Source: Nymphaea colorata
Taxonomy: Eukaryota; Streptophyta; Magnoliopsida; Nymphaeales; Nymphaeaceae
Direction of reading: 5' to 3'
NCBI RefSeq assembly: GCF_008831285.2
Contig: NC_045145.1
Coordinates: forward strand, 11,470,802-11,534,801
Length of the DNA stretch: 64,000 nt
The translations under genes were made by a program, and so were the position numbers. The notes under the pieces were generated by a model, which worked only from the letters and a program-made list of their open reading frames with translations, did not search any database and was not told the origin of the DNA. Below, in pieces: positions 1-11,634 of the stretch; position 1 is the first letter of the stretch, and every line of letters begins with the position of its first letter.

Positions 1-540
1 ATTGACATTCCAAATCTCTAAAAAAATAGTTTCTAAGACACTAATAACAATGTTTGGGCATGGACACTCTAGGAGTGATTGGAAAATGACAATTGTGCCC
101 AACTTGAGGTAGAATTGTTGACAAACATGGTTCTATCTCGAATTTAGATTGACTTGGTCGAATCAGGCATAATGGGTGATTATACATAGAAAAACGTGGA
201 AATGGAATACCATTTCGTAGAACTGGTTATTCTTGCACTAGAATTCGCACTTAAGAGTTGGAAATGGAACTAGAAATACACTATTGACATGGACGAGAAT
301 CTATCGTAGGTCTGATCAGGTCTGCTGGTATTCTGAAAATTAGAAATTATGAAAAAATGGGGAAATAACCCTTTCAGAACCATTTCTGAAGATTGTTGAT
401 GACTTGTATAGATAAAAATAACCTTATTGATCTTGGGGAAAACAATTATCATGACTGCTAAAGTTGTTCTATACAATTGGAGTAGGAATGTGACAAAATG
501 AGAATGATTAGGGGTAAAATTGTCATTTTCCTAAGTCACA
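1..540. other. Intergenic DNA, no feature recognised
   Basis: AT-rich sequence without a credible coding frame. The one short minus-strand frame (270-476) has no recognisable domain. I see no RNA gene, terminal repeat or microsatellite. Confidence 0.5.
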
Positions 541-559
541 ACAAGCCATGGTGCTCTAA

Positions 560-870
560 GTATGGCGTTTCCATTTGAAATTATTTTAGAAAAATCAGTT
601 CAAAATCCCATTTAAGAGCATAAAATGGTCATTTTGACCAATACAAACTGGGTGTCTATACTGAACTTAGTTGGATTGAAGGATATACGACAGAGCTAAA
701 AAATTGCAGTTTTAGGTTTCGTTGAGCTGACTTGAGCTGGCCAAAAGGCCTGGTGAGCTGATTTTAACTACCCTCATAGACTTGTAGCGATAGGAATTAC
801 CCTATTTGAATTAGTTCTAAATCATTACCAGAGTTTTTGAAATTTTTGACATTGAGGGGTGAAATTACCA
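560..870. repeat. Dispersed repeat, copy 1 (pairs with 7590-7960)
   Basis: The segment near 690-860, with the shared words GAGCTGATTTTAACTACCCTC and TTGACTTGAGCT/CTGACTTGAGCT, recurs at about 7620-7810 in the same orientation with roughly 70-75% identity by eye. A flanking block (about 570-660) also has a partner, but it lies on the other side of the main block in the second copy, so the order is permuted. This could be a pair of decayed LTR pieces or a tandem unit broken by insertion. I could not find termini or a target-site duplication. Confidence 0.5.
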
Positions 871-1215
871 AGGTTTGTTGAAAAGCCTATTTAAAACAAA
901 AGATTCCCCAAAAAGCTGGTTCAGCATTATATGAGATGCTTGTTGAAACATTGTTCAGACGATGTCCCTAGTCAGGACGATTCTCAAGAAACTCACGTTA
1001 AAATTTTTCATTTGATGAAAAGTTTTGATAACTCTAAATTTTGTATCCTATAGAGAAATGCCTAAGCAACCTAACTCTTGTAAAGAGTTAAAAACTTTTT
1101 TATGTTATTAAGCTCTCTACAATGAAGTTCTCTCTATTTCCAAAACATAAGCTTAGAAGTGTCATTCTCAATGTCATGGAGACTCTTATAGCGGATCTCA
1201 ATTGCTTCATGGTTT

Positions 1216-1228
1216 GGGGGGGGGGGGG
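1216..1228. repeat. Homopolymer G tract
   Basis: An uninterrupted run of about 13 G residues in otherwise AT-rich DNA. Such a run is prone to length error during sequencing. Confidence 0.85.
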
Positions 1229-1351
1229 TGACTTTTGCCATCTTTGTATGAGAACTTTGATCTAAACAATCCGTGTTTTCTAGGCAGCCACTATTGATTT
1301 TGCTTTTTGTCATTTTGCCTTTGTTTTGTGGCTTTTCTTTTCCTTTGACAT

Positions 1352-1563
1352 TTTAGCTCTTGATTTCATTTTCTTTTTCTTATCCTTTATATGGCTGACC
1401 TTCACTGTGTAGGGGCAATACCTCATTATCTTATAGGGTACTATGGAGCCTTACTTCTTTAGTTCTTGATTCCACTTTCTTTTTCTTTTCATTTGTATGA
1501 CTGACCTTCACTTTGCAGGGGAAATACCTTACCCCCTTATAGGCTACTATGGAGCCCTACTAC
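1352..1563. repeat. Tandem duplication, period about 107 bp
   Basis: Two adjacent diverged copies begin at about 1352 and 1458. Each contains TTGATTYCA-CTTTCTTTTTCT, then TGACCTTCACT, then GCTACTATGGAGCC or the near-identical GTACTATGGAGCC. No coding frame is maintained. The stretch between the dispersed repeat near 0.6-0.9 kb and the minisatellite at 2.15 kb otherwise shows nothing recognisable. Confidence 0.65.
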
Positions 1564-2139
1564 TTTAATAGTTGTATGTAACTTTGTTGAGCTTCCAACC
1601 CTTCATCTCATGAGTTCTCACTAGACAAAGATGTTTGTAAGCCCCAATCTTCATGGATTGAACTCAAATTGGCTTTATGGTTGCACAGTACTCATGATCA
1701 GTGATTTAGAGGAGCACTCATTTTGCAATATCGTGTGTGTTTTGTTTAGGTAAATTCTGATCTTTGTTCTTAGATATATTCCGATAGGTACTGCATCCAC
1801 TGGCCATCAGAGTTAGTGATATTTCCTAAACTTTGATTCCATCAATTTCACTAAATAGCTCATCATATTCCTGTTGAGATTTCTACTATTTGATTACTAC
1901 CAATCATTAATTAGATAATATTCTCTTTTTTGAAAAGAAATTGAGATCACATCGACATCTTCTCAACCAAGATACAAAATGTGATAGCTTAGCAAAGGAT
2001 TTTTTGCAAATGACAAAACCAAATTTTGAAATGTTGTGGCTCTATGTACAAATTCTTATATGCTTGTGCAAGCCAAAATTACAAAGCACAAAATTCACAC
2101 TAAAAAGTGTGTACTTGTATGTGCCATAACTAGAAATCC

Positions 2140-2800
2140 ACACTAAAATTTGTGCCTACTGTCAGCATCAAAGCGCAAAATTCACATCAAGGTATGTGCA
2201 TGTGTATACCGAAGCACGAAATTCATGCACCAAAATGTGTGTGTTTGTATGCTTGTATACACTTAAGCATGAAATTGTGCACATACATGTGTGCACCAAA
2301 TCATGAAATCGTAAACTGCATCACAAAATACTTTTGTGCACTAAGGTACAAAATCATATACCACATTATGAAATACTTATGTGCACTGATGCATGAAATC
2401 ATGTGCCAAAGCATGAAAACTTGCAAGCACCAAGGCGTGAGTTCTATCAATAAAAGTGTGACTTGTGTGTGTCGATGCACGAGTTCCATGCATTGGAGTG
2501 CAACCTGCATGTGCCAAAGTGCAAAATTATGTGTTGGAGTATGACTTGTGTGTGTTGAAGCATGAATCTGTGCACTGAAGCTTGACTTTTTTGTATTGAA
2601 GCATGAAATTGCATGTCGAAGCACAAAATACTTGTGAAAATTTGTTTGTGCTAAAGCATGAAATCTTGTGTCAAAGCACAATATTGTGCATCAAAGTGTG
2701 AAATCATGTGCTAAAGGCACAAAAACTTGTAAAGACGTGTGCACCAAGGCAAGAAGTCATGGGCCAAAGGCACAAAAACTTGTGAAAACTTATGTGCTCC
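2140..2800. repeat. Degenerate minisatellite, unit about 30-35 bp (GCATGAAATC type)
   Basis: Words such as AAGCATGAAATC, GTGCACCAAAG and TTGTGTGTG recur roughly every 30-35 bp across this interval with heavy divergence. The open frames on both strands are by-products of the repeat periodicity, being rich in Cys, His and Met in a cyclic pattern, and are not genes. The array lies on the downstream (3') side of the minus-strand gag remnant at 3180-4190. That is the position where Tat/Ogre retrotransposons carry hypervariable minisatellites. A related array occurs at 8000-8430. Confidence 0.7.
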
Positions 2801-2834
2801 AAATCGCAACTTCAAAAGTTATGTACGAAAGCAC

Positions 2835-3080
2835 AAGGTTGAGGGGTTCCAAAGAGTTCCATTTACTGGGGCAGGCTTTCAAAGGAATTTTTTCACCAAA
2901 GTAGGCTTTCAAACAGTTTCATTTGCCAAAGTTGGCTAATAAAAAGGAGTTCCATCCATCGAAAGAGGCTTTCAAATGAGTTCTATATGTTGAAATAGGC
3001 TTCAAAAGAGTTCCATCTGCCAAAGTGGGCTTTCAAAAGAGTTTCATCAACGGAGCAGACTTTCAAAGGAGTTACACCTA
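2835..3080. repeat. Minisatellite, unit about 34-37 bp (GGCTTTCAAA type)
   Basis: About seven diverged copies of a unit containing GAGTTCCAT, then CCAAAG, then AGGCTTTCAAA. It directly follows the other array and ends about 100 bp before the 3' end of the minus-strand gag remnant. The two unrelated units side by side fit a hypervariable 3' untranslated region of a Tat-type element. Confidence 0.75.
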
Positions 3081-3179
3081 AATAGTAGACTCCCATTTCC
3101 CCTACATTATTGGGAAAATAAATGAAAAACAAGAAAAATGAAACATTAAGATTCCTAGACCATGATGTTCTTGAACAAC

Positions 3180-4190
3180 TTATCCTTGTAGTCGGACTCA
3201 CTTCTCCTAAATAATAGTTCCTTATCAAGTAAGTCTTGTATGATATATTTGAGGATAATATAATCCTTAGTACTATGACACAATTTATGATGATACTTGC
3301 ATAACTGGTCCTTCCTTTTGCCTTAAATTTCTGGTGGGTCCAGCACTTGTGGCAGCTTGCAGATGTTCTGGGACAATAGATATTCTAGTGTCTCTTCCTT
3401 GAACTGATGTAACAGGGTAAATTTTCTATTGTTCATCCATTTTAGGTGTTTTCCTTTAGCTTCATTGGCACATGATTGGACTTTACTTTTCCATTCATCC
3501 CTGTTGTCACCAATATTCTGGGATTTGTTCTTACTACCACCCTAAGCTACGCTGGTGGTTGCAGCAGACAAGGTACGAACTTGGGTCTTTACCGGCTTCT
3601 TAGCATCTTCTCTGTCTTTTCTGCTATGGTCGGTTTCTCATTGCATATATCCATTTCTAATGGCCATCTCAATGCATTCTGCTTTCTATGCGAGCTCGTA
3701 GGAAGACTCATACTCATGCAATATGAGGTCATATTTGATGTGCTTTTTAAATCCACCAAGAAGCATAGTAGAGTGTGGTCCTCTAGAACCGGTGTCCTCG
3801 GTTTGCTACTGACGGACCACCATCTTTGAATATATTCCTAGTCTAATTCTTCGAACTCTTGTTGCTGACTCATGAAAAGTGTCAATGGTGGGGACCACCG
3901 TCAATGAATGCATTGACAACTTGTCAAAGTCCTTCATCCGTGAAGGGTGTACAGGTTCCATATGTCATTATGTTGCATCCCCCTCTAGGCTTCAGGGAAA
4001 ATAAACAAATAGGGCTTCGTCATTGTCCCTAAATCTTCCACATTCTGCAAAGAAGATGGCTAAGTGGGCATGCAGATTTTTGGTTCCTTTAAATTTACTA
4101 AATGTTTATGGCAGCTGTTGTAGATCTTTATCATTGAGCCCCTTGTAGAAATGAAAACACCCTCTAGCCTTTGTTCTAGATTTAGTGGAC
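3180..4190 (-). pseudogene. Degenerate Ty3/gypsy (Tat-like) gag remnant
   Basis: Reading the minus strand gives clear but frame-broken Gag homology. About 4160-4020 encodes a Gag core segment with KFKGTKNLHAHLAIF and DNDEALFVYFP, matching the gypsy Gag pattern of a KFDKYDGT-like start followed by an AHL block. About 3450-3250 encodes WMNNRKFTLL, LEYLL and LPQVLDPP, then a stop, then a CKYHH...CHSTKD zinc-knuckle-like stretch. The same order (RKFTLL, LEYLL, LPKV, CKFH...GHDTEDC) is present in the gag of the 43-59 kb element, so the two are related. Several stops and frameshifts make it non-functional. I see no protease, reverse transcriptase or integrase downstream (toward lower coordinates). 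Minisatellites follow instead, so this may be a gag-only derivative or a deleted element. Confidence 0.75.
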
Positions 4191-4469
4191 AGTCTTCTCC
4201 ATCTACTTCGTTCTAGATTGTATGGTTTTTGTCGACTTGTGAGAGATTCTCCTAGATGATGCTTCCGTAATTTTGTCATCTGATGCCTTCATCGGCCTTA
4301 TGAACATTTTCTAAGACATTGCAAAGGATGTTGGGTCCACTGAGTAACCTTCCCTATCAAGCAAAGGATGTTGCCTTCATTTTTTGGCTCATTTCCCTCC
4401 ACATGGAGATCTCTCTACTTCACGGTCTTGTTTCTGGGCCATCATGAGCTCTTGTTATTTGTTTCGAAC

Positions 4470-7400
4470 CTTTAAAATGACACATGGGTTTAAATATGGA
4501 GGTGGACATTGAACTAATATATCATGAGGGGATTTAAACATTGTGAAATGAGGTTTGGGACATAATATTGAGAAATTAGGGTCCAACATGATGAATTCAA
4601 AATATTATTAACAAAAACAACAAATCATGTCTTAGGGTCAAATTAGATAGTTGGGAAAGAAACAAAATTGGTTGATGATAGGACCGGGATAACAGGTGAA
4701 ATATATGGAGCAAAACATCATGTGCACTTGCCAAATAGAGGTTTGGACAAATTGACCAAATTTGGCCCAGAGTGGACATAGGAAAGGATTAGAGATATCT
4801 AAATAGATTGGTGACTAGACCAGAAGAGACTAGTTTGTCTGGGTCAACTCAATAGAGGCTTAGACAATGTTATGGACAATTTTGATCGAGATCAGGTTGA
4901 GGAGATTTTAGGGGTAAACATTCTAGGAGATGGATTGGATCTCAAAATTTCTGGATGGTTTTGATAGAGGAAAAATAGGGCCACTTTAAAATGCACATCT
5001 AGGTCTTGAAGAGAATATCTGAAATGCATGAAGTATTATCAAACATAATCATAGGCACGTAGAGATGCTCAAGCAGCACACCCTAAGGGTAAGGCCCTAA
5101 AATGCCATTTGTTTTGGGAAAAAAATAGAAATTGGACTTCTAGAACAAGTCATTCAAGGTTTTCATATCTTCCATAGTTCCATAACTTGATATGCCCGTA
5201 TGCCTAGACAACTCCAGCGTATGTGGCATAGATTTCTCCTTGGGTTCGAAGGTTTCATGTGTCTTTATTACTCCTTGATCATTTGCCTATGTGCTAGATT
5301 ATTATCAAAGTACTGGCAAGGAGAGTGCCGTACCCAACTCCAATAGTGGTCCAGTTCCTAGACCTTCCTCAATGTTACACATGACAACTAAATCATATAA
5401 GGTCAGAAAAGTTGTAAAACATGATCAAATGAGCAAACAAAGGTTTCTAATGTAGTATGGCCTAAGATGGAGGTTGAAATCAAAAGATAGACAAATATGG
5501 TTTTCAAGCAACTCCAAAATTGAGAGGGGTTGTATGCAACCTTAGGCAAATATGAACATGAATAATTCCTTATCAAGTCTTGGTCCTAATGCATATAAGA
5601 CATGTACATAATGTACATATAACGTCATGAGGGGCCTATAGAGTTCTATGGCTTTGACAACACTTAGAACCTAGACATTTGCCACACTTAGTCTAGTCAA
5701 ATAATGATAGGTCCTATAACTGCTGCCACTTCCGTTTACATGCGAAATTTTTTCAACCTTGTATATAGACCATTTGTAAATGAAAAATAGATTACTGATG
5801 CTTGCCTTTGTTTTCTCATGTGAGAATTGAGAGACAGGATCCAACCTCTTGGTATGAGGTTTGACCATTTGGGGCACCTTTATTAGGGATAATTAAACAA
5901 AGGATTTGACTTTGTGTTCCAGATTTTTAAGTAATGATTATTGTCCAAATCCTACATGCATGAATGGAAAATGTGCCTTGAACTTGAAAAGGTTCACGTT
6001 TAAAATATAAGTATATCATCATAAATAGGACTTGTGAACCAGGGAAACTCTGAATGAGACTTGATTCATGTCTAGCTCATTATTGATGCATGCATATGGT
6101 CCTAAACTAGCATGATGAATGCAATCCTAGGCTAAACATTATCGAGACCTGGTTTCTAAGGTTTACAAGACATGGATCCAATGAGAGAGGAAAATCCAAA
6201 TCTTGATCCAAAAGCGATGATTCAAAAACCAAACTCATGACTTAAAGTCATAGCTTGTAAATGGATATCCAAAGATCATTTGATCAATTTTGATGGTTCA
6301 ATTTGAAGATTTCTCATAGAGGATGGCTAAAGTTGAGGCTGTTGAATCCACAATTAAGATCCAAAAATTAAAGAGCCAAATCTTCAAGGTCTGGACATGA
6401 AATCTAAGGTTCTATTATTTAAATTCGAAACTTTTAGGATTGAGATCAAAGTTCAATCATCCAATATTATTACCAAGATCCAAATCAGTATCAGACTTTT
6501 TCTTGATTCAATATTTTAGAACAGGATCCAATCCAATTTAAGTAAGATCCATTCTTTTTATTTTAAGATCCAGTGTCGATTTTTCTGAGATCTGACATCA
6601 ATTCCACTAAGTTCAGATTTCAAAGGGCTGCAGGATAACCTGACCTGATTGTTATAAAATCTACATGACTGTGTTCTATCCTAAGCCAATGTCAAGTTTC
6701 TGTTAGTGGACTCAATGCCAAGTCTTAGTCTTAGGCAGTTAGAAAGATCTAACCAGAGCAATGATTTTTGGGTTCAATACAGTGGGTTCTAGAGTCGGTC
6801 TAGACTAGGCCATAAAAGACTTGAATTGGGTTGCGTTTGAGACTAAGTCTCAACCATGTATGGACCTAGGGGTTTTAGAAAAACTTTTGTAAAAATATTT
6901 GGCTTTACAAAACTATTTTGAAATTTACAATTTTAAAAGTGTGCTCAATTATGATTTAACTTGAATTAGCATTTTATATACTCAAACTGTCATCAAAAGC
7001 ACATTATTATCCTAATTATCATTAGTTCCTAATTGATATGTGCATGTGTATAGTTTTAAAATCATGTATGCATGAGCTTGAATCTATATAGTACATGATT
7101 TAACTGAAATGAGAAACTATATCATTGATGTGTATATAAAGCTTGAAAATGGAAATTAAAATTAAACTTAGAATTAAACCAGGAGAAGAGGAAAGAAGGA
7201 TGTATACCTGACCTCCATGCCCACCCTAACTTGCAAGAATTTAAAATATAGTCTTAGGGAAATTTGAAATGAACTATCTTAAACATGACAAAAGAAATTA
7301 AACTAAACTAAGGGCATGCTTTAAACAAGTTAAAAAACAAAAGTACAAATAAACCAAGCTAAACATGGAAAAGGAAATTAATCTAAAATAATAATAATTG

Positions 7401-7590
7401 TTCGATTATATCATTCTTCAATTATATCATTCGATTATATCACTCTATCGGCTTGAACTCAAATTCAGCTCAAACCCTACGGAACAGGAAAGATAAAGAC
7501 TAGAGGAATTTTCTAAGTTAATGTATGACTGAAATTTGAGCTTGGTAACTCAAAGTAAATGAAATAATATTTTCTTTCCACTAAGGTGAA
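4470..7590. other. Repeat-derived intergenic DNA, no gene recognised
   Basis: No credible coding frame on either strand. The segment at about 6150-6620 is rich in GATCCAAAT-like words and resembles in style the GATCCAAA-rich part of the LTRs of the 43-59 kb element (about 43,180-43,450). It may be a decayed LTR of a related element. I found no paired termini or primer binding site. Confidence 0.4.
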
Positions 7591-7960
7591 GCTATCTTGA
7601 ACTTGGTTGGATTTCAGCTTTGAGCTAAAAATTATAGTTTGAGGTTTAGGTGAGTTGACTTGAGCTAGGTGAGTAGATGTAAATTAGCTAAATGGGCTGA
7701 TGAGCTGATTTTAACTACCCTCACAAACTTGCAAAGTAAGAATTATCCCATTTGAGTTTGTTTTAAATCTTTATTAGGGTTTATGAGATTTTTTTACTGT
7801 TTAGGGTAAAATGGTCATTTGACATGATGGCAGCTACTTAGATGACCCTAGTCTAGTTCTCAAGTGCCTAAATACTATAAGTTTTTCCCTAGTTTTTTAT
7901 GACTGGCTCCTATATTTGAAATCATTTTTGAAAGCTCAGTTCAAAGCTTTATTGTAGAGG
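7590..7960. repeat. Dispersed repeat, copy 2 (pairs with 560-870)
   Basis: About 7620-7810 matches 690-860 in direct orientation, sharing GAGCTGATTTTAACTACCCTC exactly. The block at about 7910-7985, with TTGAAATCATTTTTGAAAGC then CAGTTCAAAG, corresponds to about 575-660 of copy 1 but here follows rather than precedes the main block. Confidence 0.5.
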
Positions 7961-7999
7961 GGGGAAATAGGCATTTGGACATAGTAAGATTTTGGAGTG

Positions 8000-8430
8000 T
8001 TCACAATGAAGCACCATGAAATTCACACAGTGAAATGCTTGTGCCTGTATGTGATGTAGCTCAAATTTCACACACCAAAATATGTCCTTGTGCGTGCTGA
8101 AGCAAGAATTTCGTGCACCAAGGTATGTGTCCTTCTGTGGCCCAAAACATAAAATTCTTGCACCGAAGTGTGTTTTCCTGTTTGTGCAAAAGCATGAAAT
8201 TCACACACCAAAGTGCATGTGCATGTGTGCATTTGTGTGCATAGGTGCGAGTTTGCATGCTAAAGCACGGGGTGTGCTGAAGCACGAGATGTATGTACTT
8301 AAATATAAGTTGTGCGTACTAAGTACAAGTTCAGTGTACTTACAAGTTCAGTGTTTAAATCACGATATCTATGCACTGGAGTGCGAGGTGTGTTGCGAAG
8401 TACGAGTTCTACGTGAGGAAGAGAGTATGG
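8000..8430. repeat. Degenerate minisatellite related to 2140-2800
   Basis: Recurrent CATGAAATTCACACACCAAA, GTGTGCAT and TGCTGAAGCACGAG words spaced about 30-35 bp apart. The composition and words match the array at 2.1-2.8 kb. Short frames on both strands here are periodicity artefacts. Confidence 0.65.
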
Positions 8431-8584
8431 TTCAATGCACTTGGACTCGACCTGTTGGTAATACCTCTTGCTTTAGTGTTTGTTAGCAAGCTAATGCACA
8501 GTGAGCATACTTTCAGCTTACCAATGGTTCAATCCGGGAGAGAAAAGGACATCGTAACCCTGTTCTCCGTTCAGTCCAACTTTG

Positions 8585-8636
8585 AGGTCATTTTAGGGCA
8601 TCAGTCCAACTTTGAGGTCATTTTAGGGCATCTCTA
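8585..8636. repeat. Short tandem duplication, 26-27 bp
   Basis: CAGTCCAACTTTGAGGTCAT followed by TTTAGGGCAT appears twice back to back. It lies at the end of the repeat-rich left part of the window. Confidence 0.75.
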
Positions 8637-8639
8637 AAA

Positions 8640-10400
8640 GATCTGGGGTACAGAAAAAGCTAAGTACAAAATAAAATACAATGTGGGGACAAGGCTAGAT
8701 AAAAGGATTTGATTAATCACAATTTACAACATTAATCATAAGGATTTGAATTGAGTTCAGATAAAAGGCTAGGGTTGATTAGTAACGTATTAATTGACTG
8801 CTCCTGTACATCCCTACCTTCCTAGCTACAACAATGGAGCTCACTGAGATTTGACTAAGTGGTAATTTTGAGGTCCACTAGCAAGATCCAAGGTGGCCAA
8901 AAGTATTTTCCCTCGAAAAGCATTCATATGCAATTCCTAATATACGAGGGAAATCGCCAAAATGACGTAGGGCCCATGGAATCAAACTTCAAATGGCCAC
9001 CATCACAAACAGATTCTTTTATCTGACAGAGTCTCTCTTGAAGAATGATAATATACAAAGGTAAAACACAATCAGAGGATTAATTAGATAGAGAGAGAGA
9101 GAGAGAAGAGTTAGAGAGCTTGTGCAGTAAAGGTTTATAGAAATTAATGAAGACCAAGAAGAAGTGCACAGGAAATGGGAAATAAGTATGATCTAAAAGG
9201 GAAAGAACAAGATGAAAAAGAAAGAGAGACAAGGCCTAACCGTACCTGCTGAAGGTAGAAAAAGGCCATGAAGAAGGAGACTTTGATTTTAGAAGACATC
9301 TTGCACAGCCGATTGCTAGAATAGGCTGTTGCGGAAGACTTACTGAGAAGTGTTTTATGAAATCGATAACAAAACACTACTGAGAAGGGCTTTATGTTAA
9401 GAATTAGAGAATGTGGAAGGGCTTCTTCACAGGCACCACAAGTTTCAGAAGCTTCATAGAATGGCTCAAATCAATAAGTCGAGCCCTCCAGAAATCTCCA
9501 GTTTTGAGTTTGAGTTGCCGAAAAGGCTAGGGATAACTGTTTTCTCAAAACCCAGGGGTTCTCATTCAAACTGGGTTTTGCTTAACCAAGTTTGGTGCAT
9601 CTGCCGAAGGCAAACAGAAACCCAAGTTTTTTTGCAAATGTGGGTTTCGGCCTCAAACTGGGTACAAGCCTAGTTTTGGTCTCATCCAAACATGCTCTCA
9701 AGCAATTCAACTAGCATGATAGTCTAACAGTTCCATCGTTTGGTTTTCTTCTGCAAAACTGCAAAAAAAAAAAGGTAACCGCCTGCCGCAAGATGGAGTG
9801 AGCACGGAATACTTCAGCTTTCGTTTGTAAAAAATGTCCAATGTTGCCGCATAAAATATCCCACGATAAAAAATAACGTACAGAGGTGTAACAAGTTAAA
9901 TAACAACAAAAGGATGAGCATAGTGAGTTCAACTTCAGATTACGACACAGTATAGACAAAAAGCAAAAGGTTTAATGGCGTCCCCTCCCAATTGCCAAAG
10001 CAGAGGAGACTGCCACACATCATGTGCAAATTAACCAAGGATTAAGAAAAGTCTGAACATCAAAAGTGATTTGCAGCTCCCAGGAGACAAAATCAACATA
10101 GCCACAGAAAAGAAGCACATCGAGAATTTGATCCATAAAACGACATGAAAATAAGCAGAGGACGACATTGCAGCCTGCTGATCTCGCTAAAATGCAACAG
10201 CATGCGTAAATTAAATTACTTAGCAGGACAAGAACAATCAACTCCTGAACAAGCAGTTTCTGCCAAGTAAATAAACTTCACGTACATCCTTAATCACAGA
10301 AAGAAAATTCTGAAGCGGCAACATGGATGTGTTTCTTCGCGAATAGCTCAAATTGCTAAACGAAGGACAGCTGGGTGACAGGAGATCAATGCAAAAGAGA
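8640..10400. other. Intergenic DNA downstream of the mTERF gene
   Basis: No credible gene. It holds a short GA tract (about 9091-9107). At about 9535-9710 there is a segment with alternating AACCCAGG, AAACTGGGTTT and CATCCAAACATGCTC words, resembling the MITE-like inverted repeats at 60.2-60.6 kb. The part nearest 10400 is presumably the mTERF 3' untranslated and downstream region. Confidence 0.4.
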
Positions 10401-10431
10401 AACCAACACTGAAGAAACACCCCTCCCCTTC

Positions 10432-11634
10432 CTAGTTATTTTCCCTCACGCTCTTCAAGTAAGCTTCACAAATGTCAGGAACAACATTTTCGTACGGAAG
10501 AACGTACCGGTCCCTGAATTCCCTCTCAGTCAGTCGAAAACCAATTTTGTAGGAAATGTCTTTCTTGCTAATCTTCTTCGAGTTAAACGCCCGACAGAAA
10601 TTGTAACGTGGAATGAGCTTCTTCTCCAAGCTGAAACAGAGGAGATAAGCATGGGAAGCCAGAAAAGACGCGTCGTAATTGAGTTGGCTCTTGAAGAATT
10701 CCAATTTAGCTCTGATGCTTGCCTCGGAGACCGAGAAGCAACATGGGGTCGAACGAAAGGCAGACGCCACATTATCCTCCGTCCATTCGAAGCTCTTGAA
10801 GGCTTCAATTTTAGCATTCCAACTGGATTCATTCAAGCTGCAGACCACGCGGAGAGCATGAGCAAACACAGCAGAAGAAGGATCAATGCCCAACTGAAGA
10901 ACCTTCAGGGCGCGCTCCTCGAGCCAAATTGGGTCATGTAAAAGATAGCAAGGGTTTAGCTGTATGAGCCTGGATGTAACTCGTTGGGGAACTCCGTGCT
11001 TCTGCAAAACGGAGATACATCGAGGCATTTCTCTTGAGAAGTCGTGCGAAAGAAGATACCTGGATCTCCTAATGATCCTCACTACGTCTTCATCCCCACA
11101 GAAGAGGGTCCTGAGGAAATCCACCGACGGCGCGAAGCTTCGTACGATAAGCGAAGAGTTTGCCGCAACTATTTTCCCTATCTCGTTTCCCGGAAAACCC
11201 AGGTCCTGGAAAACCTTGAGTTTGGGCTTCAGGGTCCTGTCTACATTCGCCACAAGAAGCTTAGGCCTGAAAGCGACTAGTCTCTTGATGTGGGCATCTT
11301 CAAAACCGGATTCCCTCAGGTAATTGAGAACGCATCTCGGTTTATGGATGGTCTTTAGCTTGCCTAACCCCGTCGCGACGGCTTCAGCCATTTCAAGGGA
11401 GAAGCCCCACGAATTGACCAGGTAGTCCACCAAGACGAGTAAAGGGGAAGAAGAAGAAGAGATGCTCGTGTTACAACGCAGATCACCATTAAGCAAATGG
11501 GGATGTGGCTGCCGTTCGAAAATGGCTGTTGAGAAGAGAAGGCATTTCGAAGGGAGGTGGTGCGGGAAACAATTGACAGCGATCAACCCGTTTCTCTTCA
11601 ATCCAATTTTCAGAAAGCAACCTCCCTTAAACAT
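10432..11634 (-). CDS. mTERF-family organellar transcription factor, intronless
   Basis: A single uninterrupted 400-residue frame. The first 39 residues lack Asp and Glu and are rich in Lys, Arg, His, Ser and hydrophobic residues, as expected for a mitochondrial or plastid transit peptide. From about residue 100 to 390 it shows mTERF repeats: alternating helices with L/I-x3-P signatures, for example GFEDAHIKRLVAFRPKLL (110-127), LGFPGNEIGKIVAANSSLI (145-163), SRLIQLNPCYLL (221-232) and ASAFRSTPCCFSVSE (290-304). It ends with the SLEKKLIPRY block (335-344) common in plant members. mTERF proteins bind nucleic acid in organelles and act in transcription termination, splicing or RNA stability. 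Length and lack of introns fit the large plant-specific mTERF clade that often occurs as single-exon genes. I cannot say which member or which organelle. The start at 11634 is the first Met of the frame, and no in-frame upstream Met is apparent. Confidence 0.93.
   Translation of the reverse strand: MFKGGCFLKIGLKRNGLIAVNCFPHHLPSKCLLFSTAIFERQPHPHLLNGDLRCNTSISSSSSPLLVLVDYLVNSWGFSLEMAEAVATGLGKLKTIHKPRCVLNYLRESGFEDAHIKRLVAFRPKLLVANVDRTLKPKLKVFQDLGFPGNEIGKIVAANSSLIVRSFAPSVDFLRTLFCGDEDVVRIIRRSRYLLSHDFSREMPRCISVLQKHGVPQRVTSRLIQLNPCYLLHDPIWLEERALKVLQLGIDPSSAVFAHALRVVCSLNESSWNAKIEAFKSFEWTEDNVASAFRSTPCCFSVSEASIRAKLEFFKSQLNYDASFLASHAYLLCFSLEKKLIPRYNFCRAFNSKKISKKDISYKIGFRLTEREFRDRYVLPYENVVPDICEAYLKSVRENN

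Noticed and set aside
2152-2681. Open frames of about 130 and 126 codons on opposite strands, rich in Cys, His and Met
   Set aside because: They follow the period of the minisatellite, lack any domain and overlap on both strands. They are by-products of the repeat.
10375-11323. Plus-strand frames of 188, 119 and 78 codons
   Set aside because: They lie antisense to the intact mTERF gene and have no domain. They are shadows.
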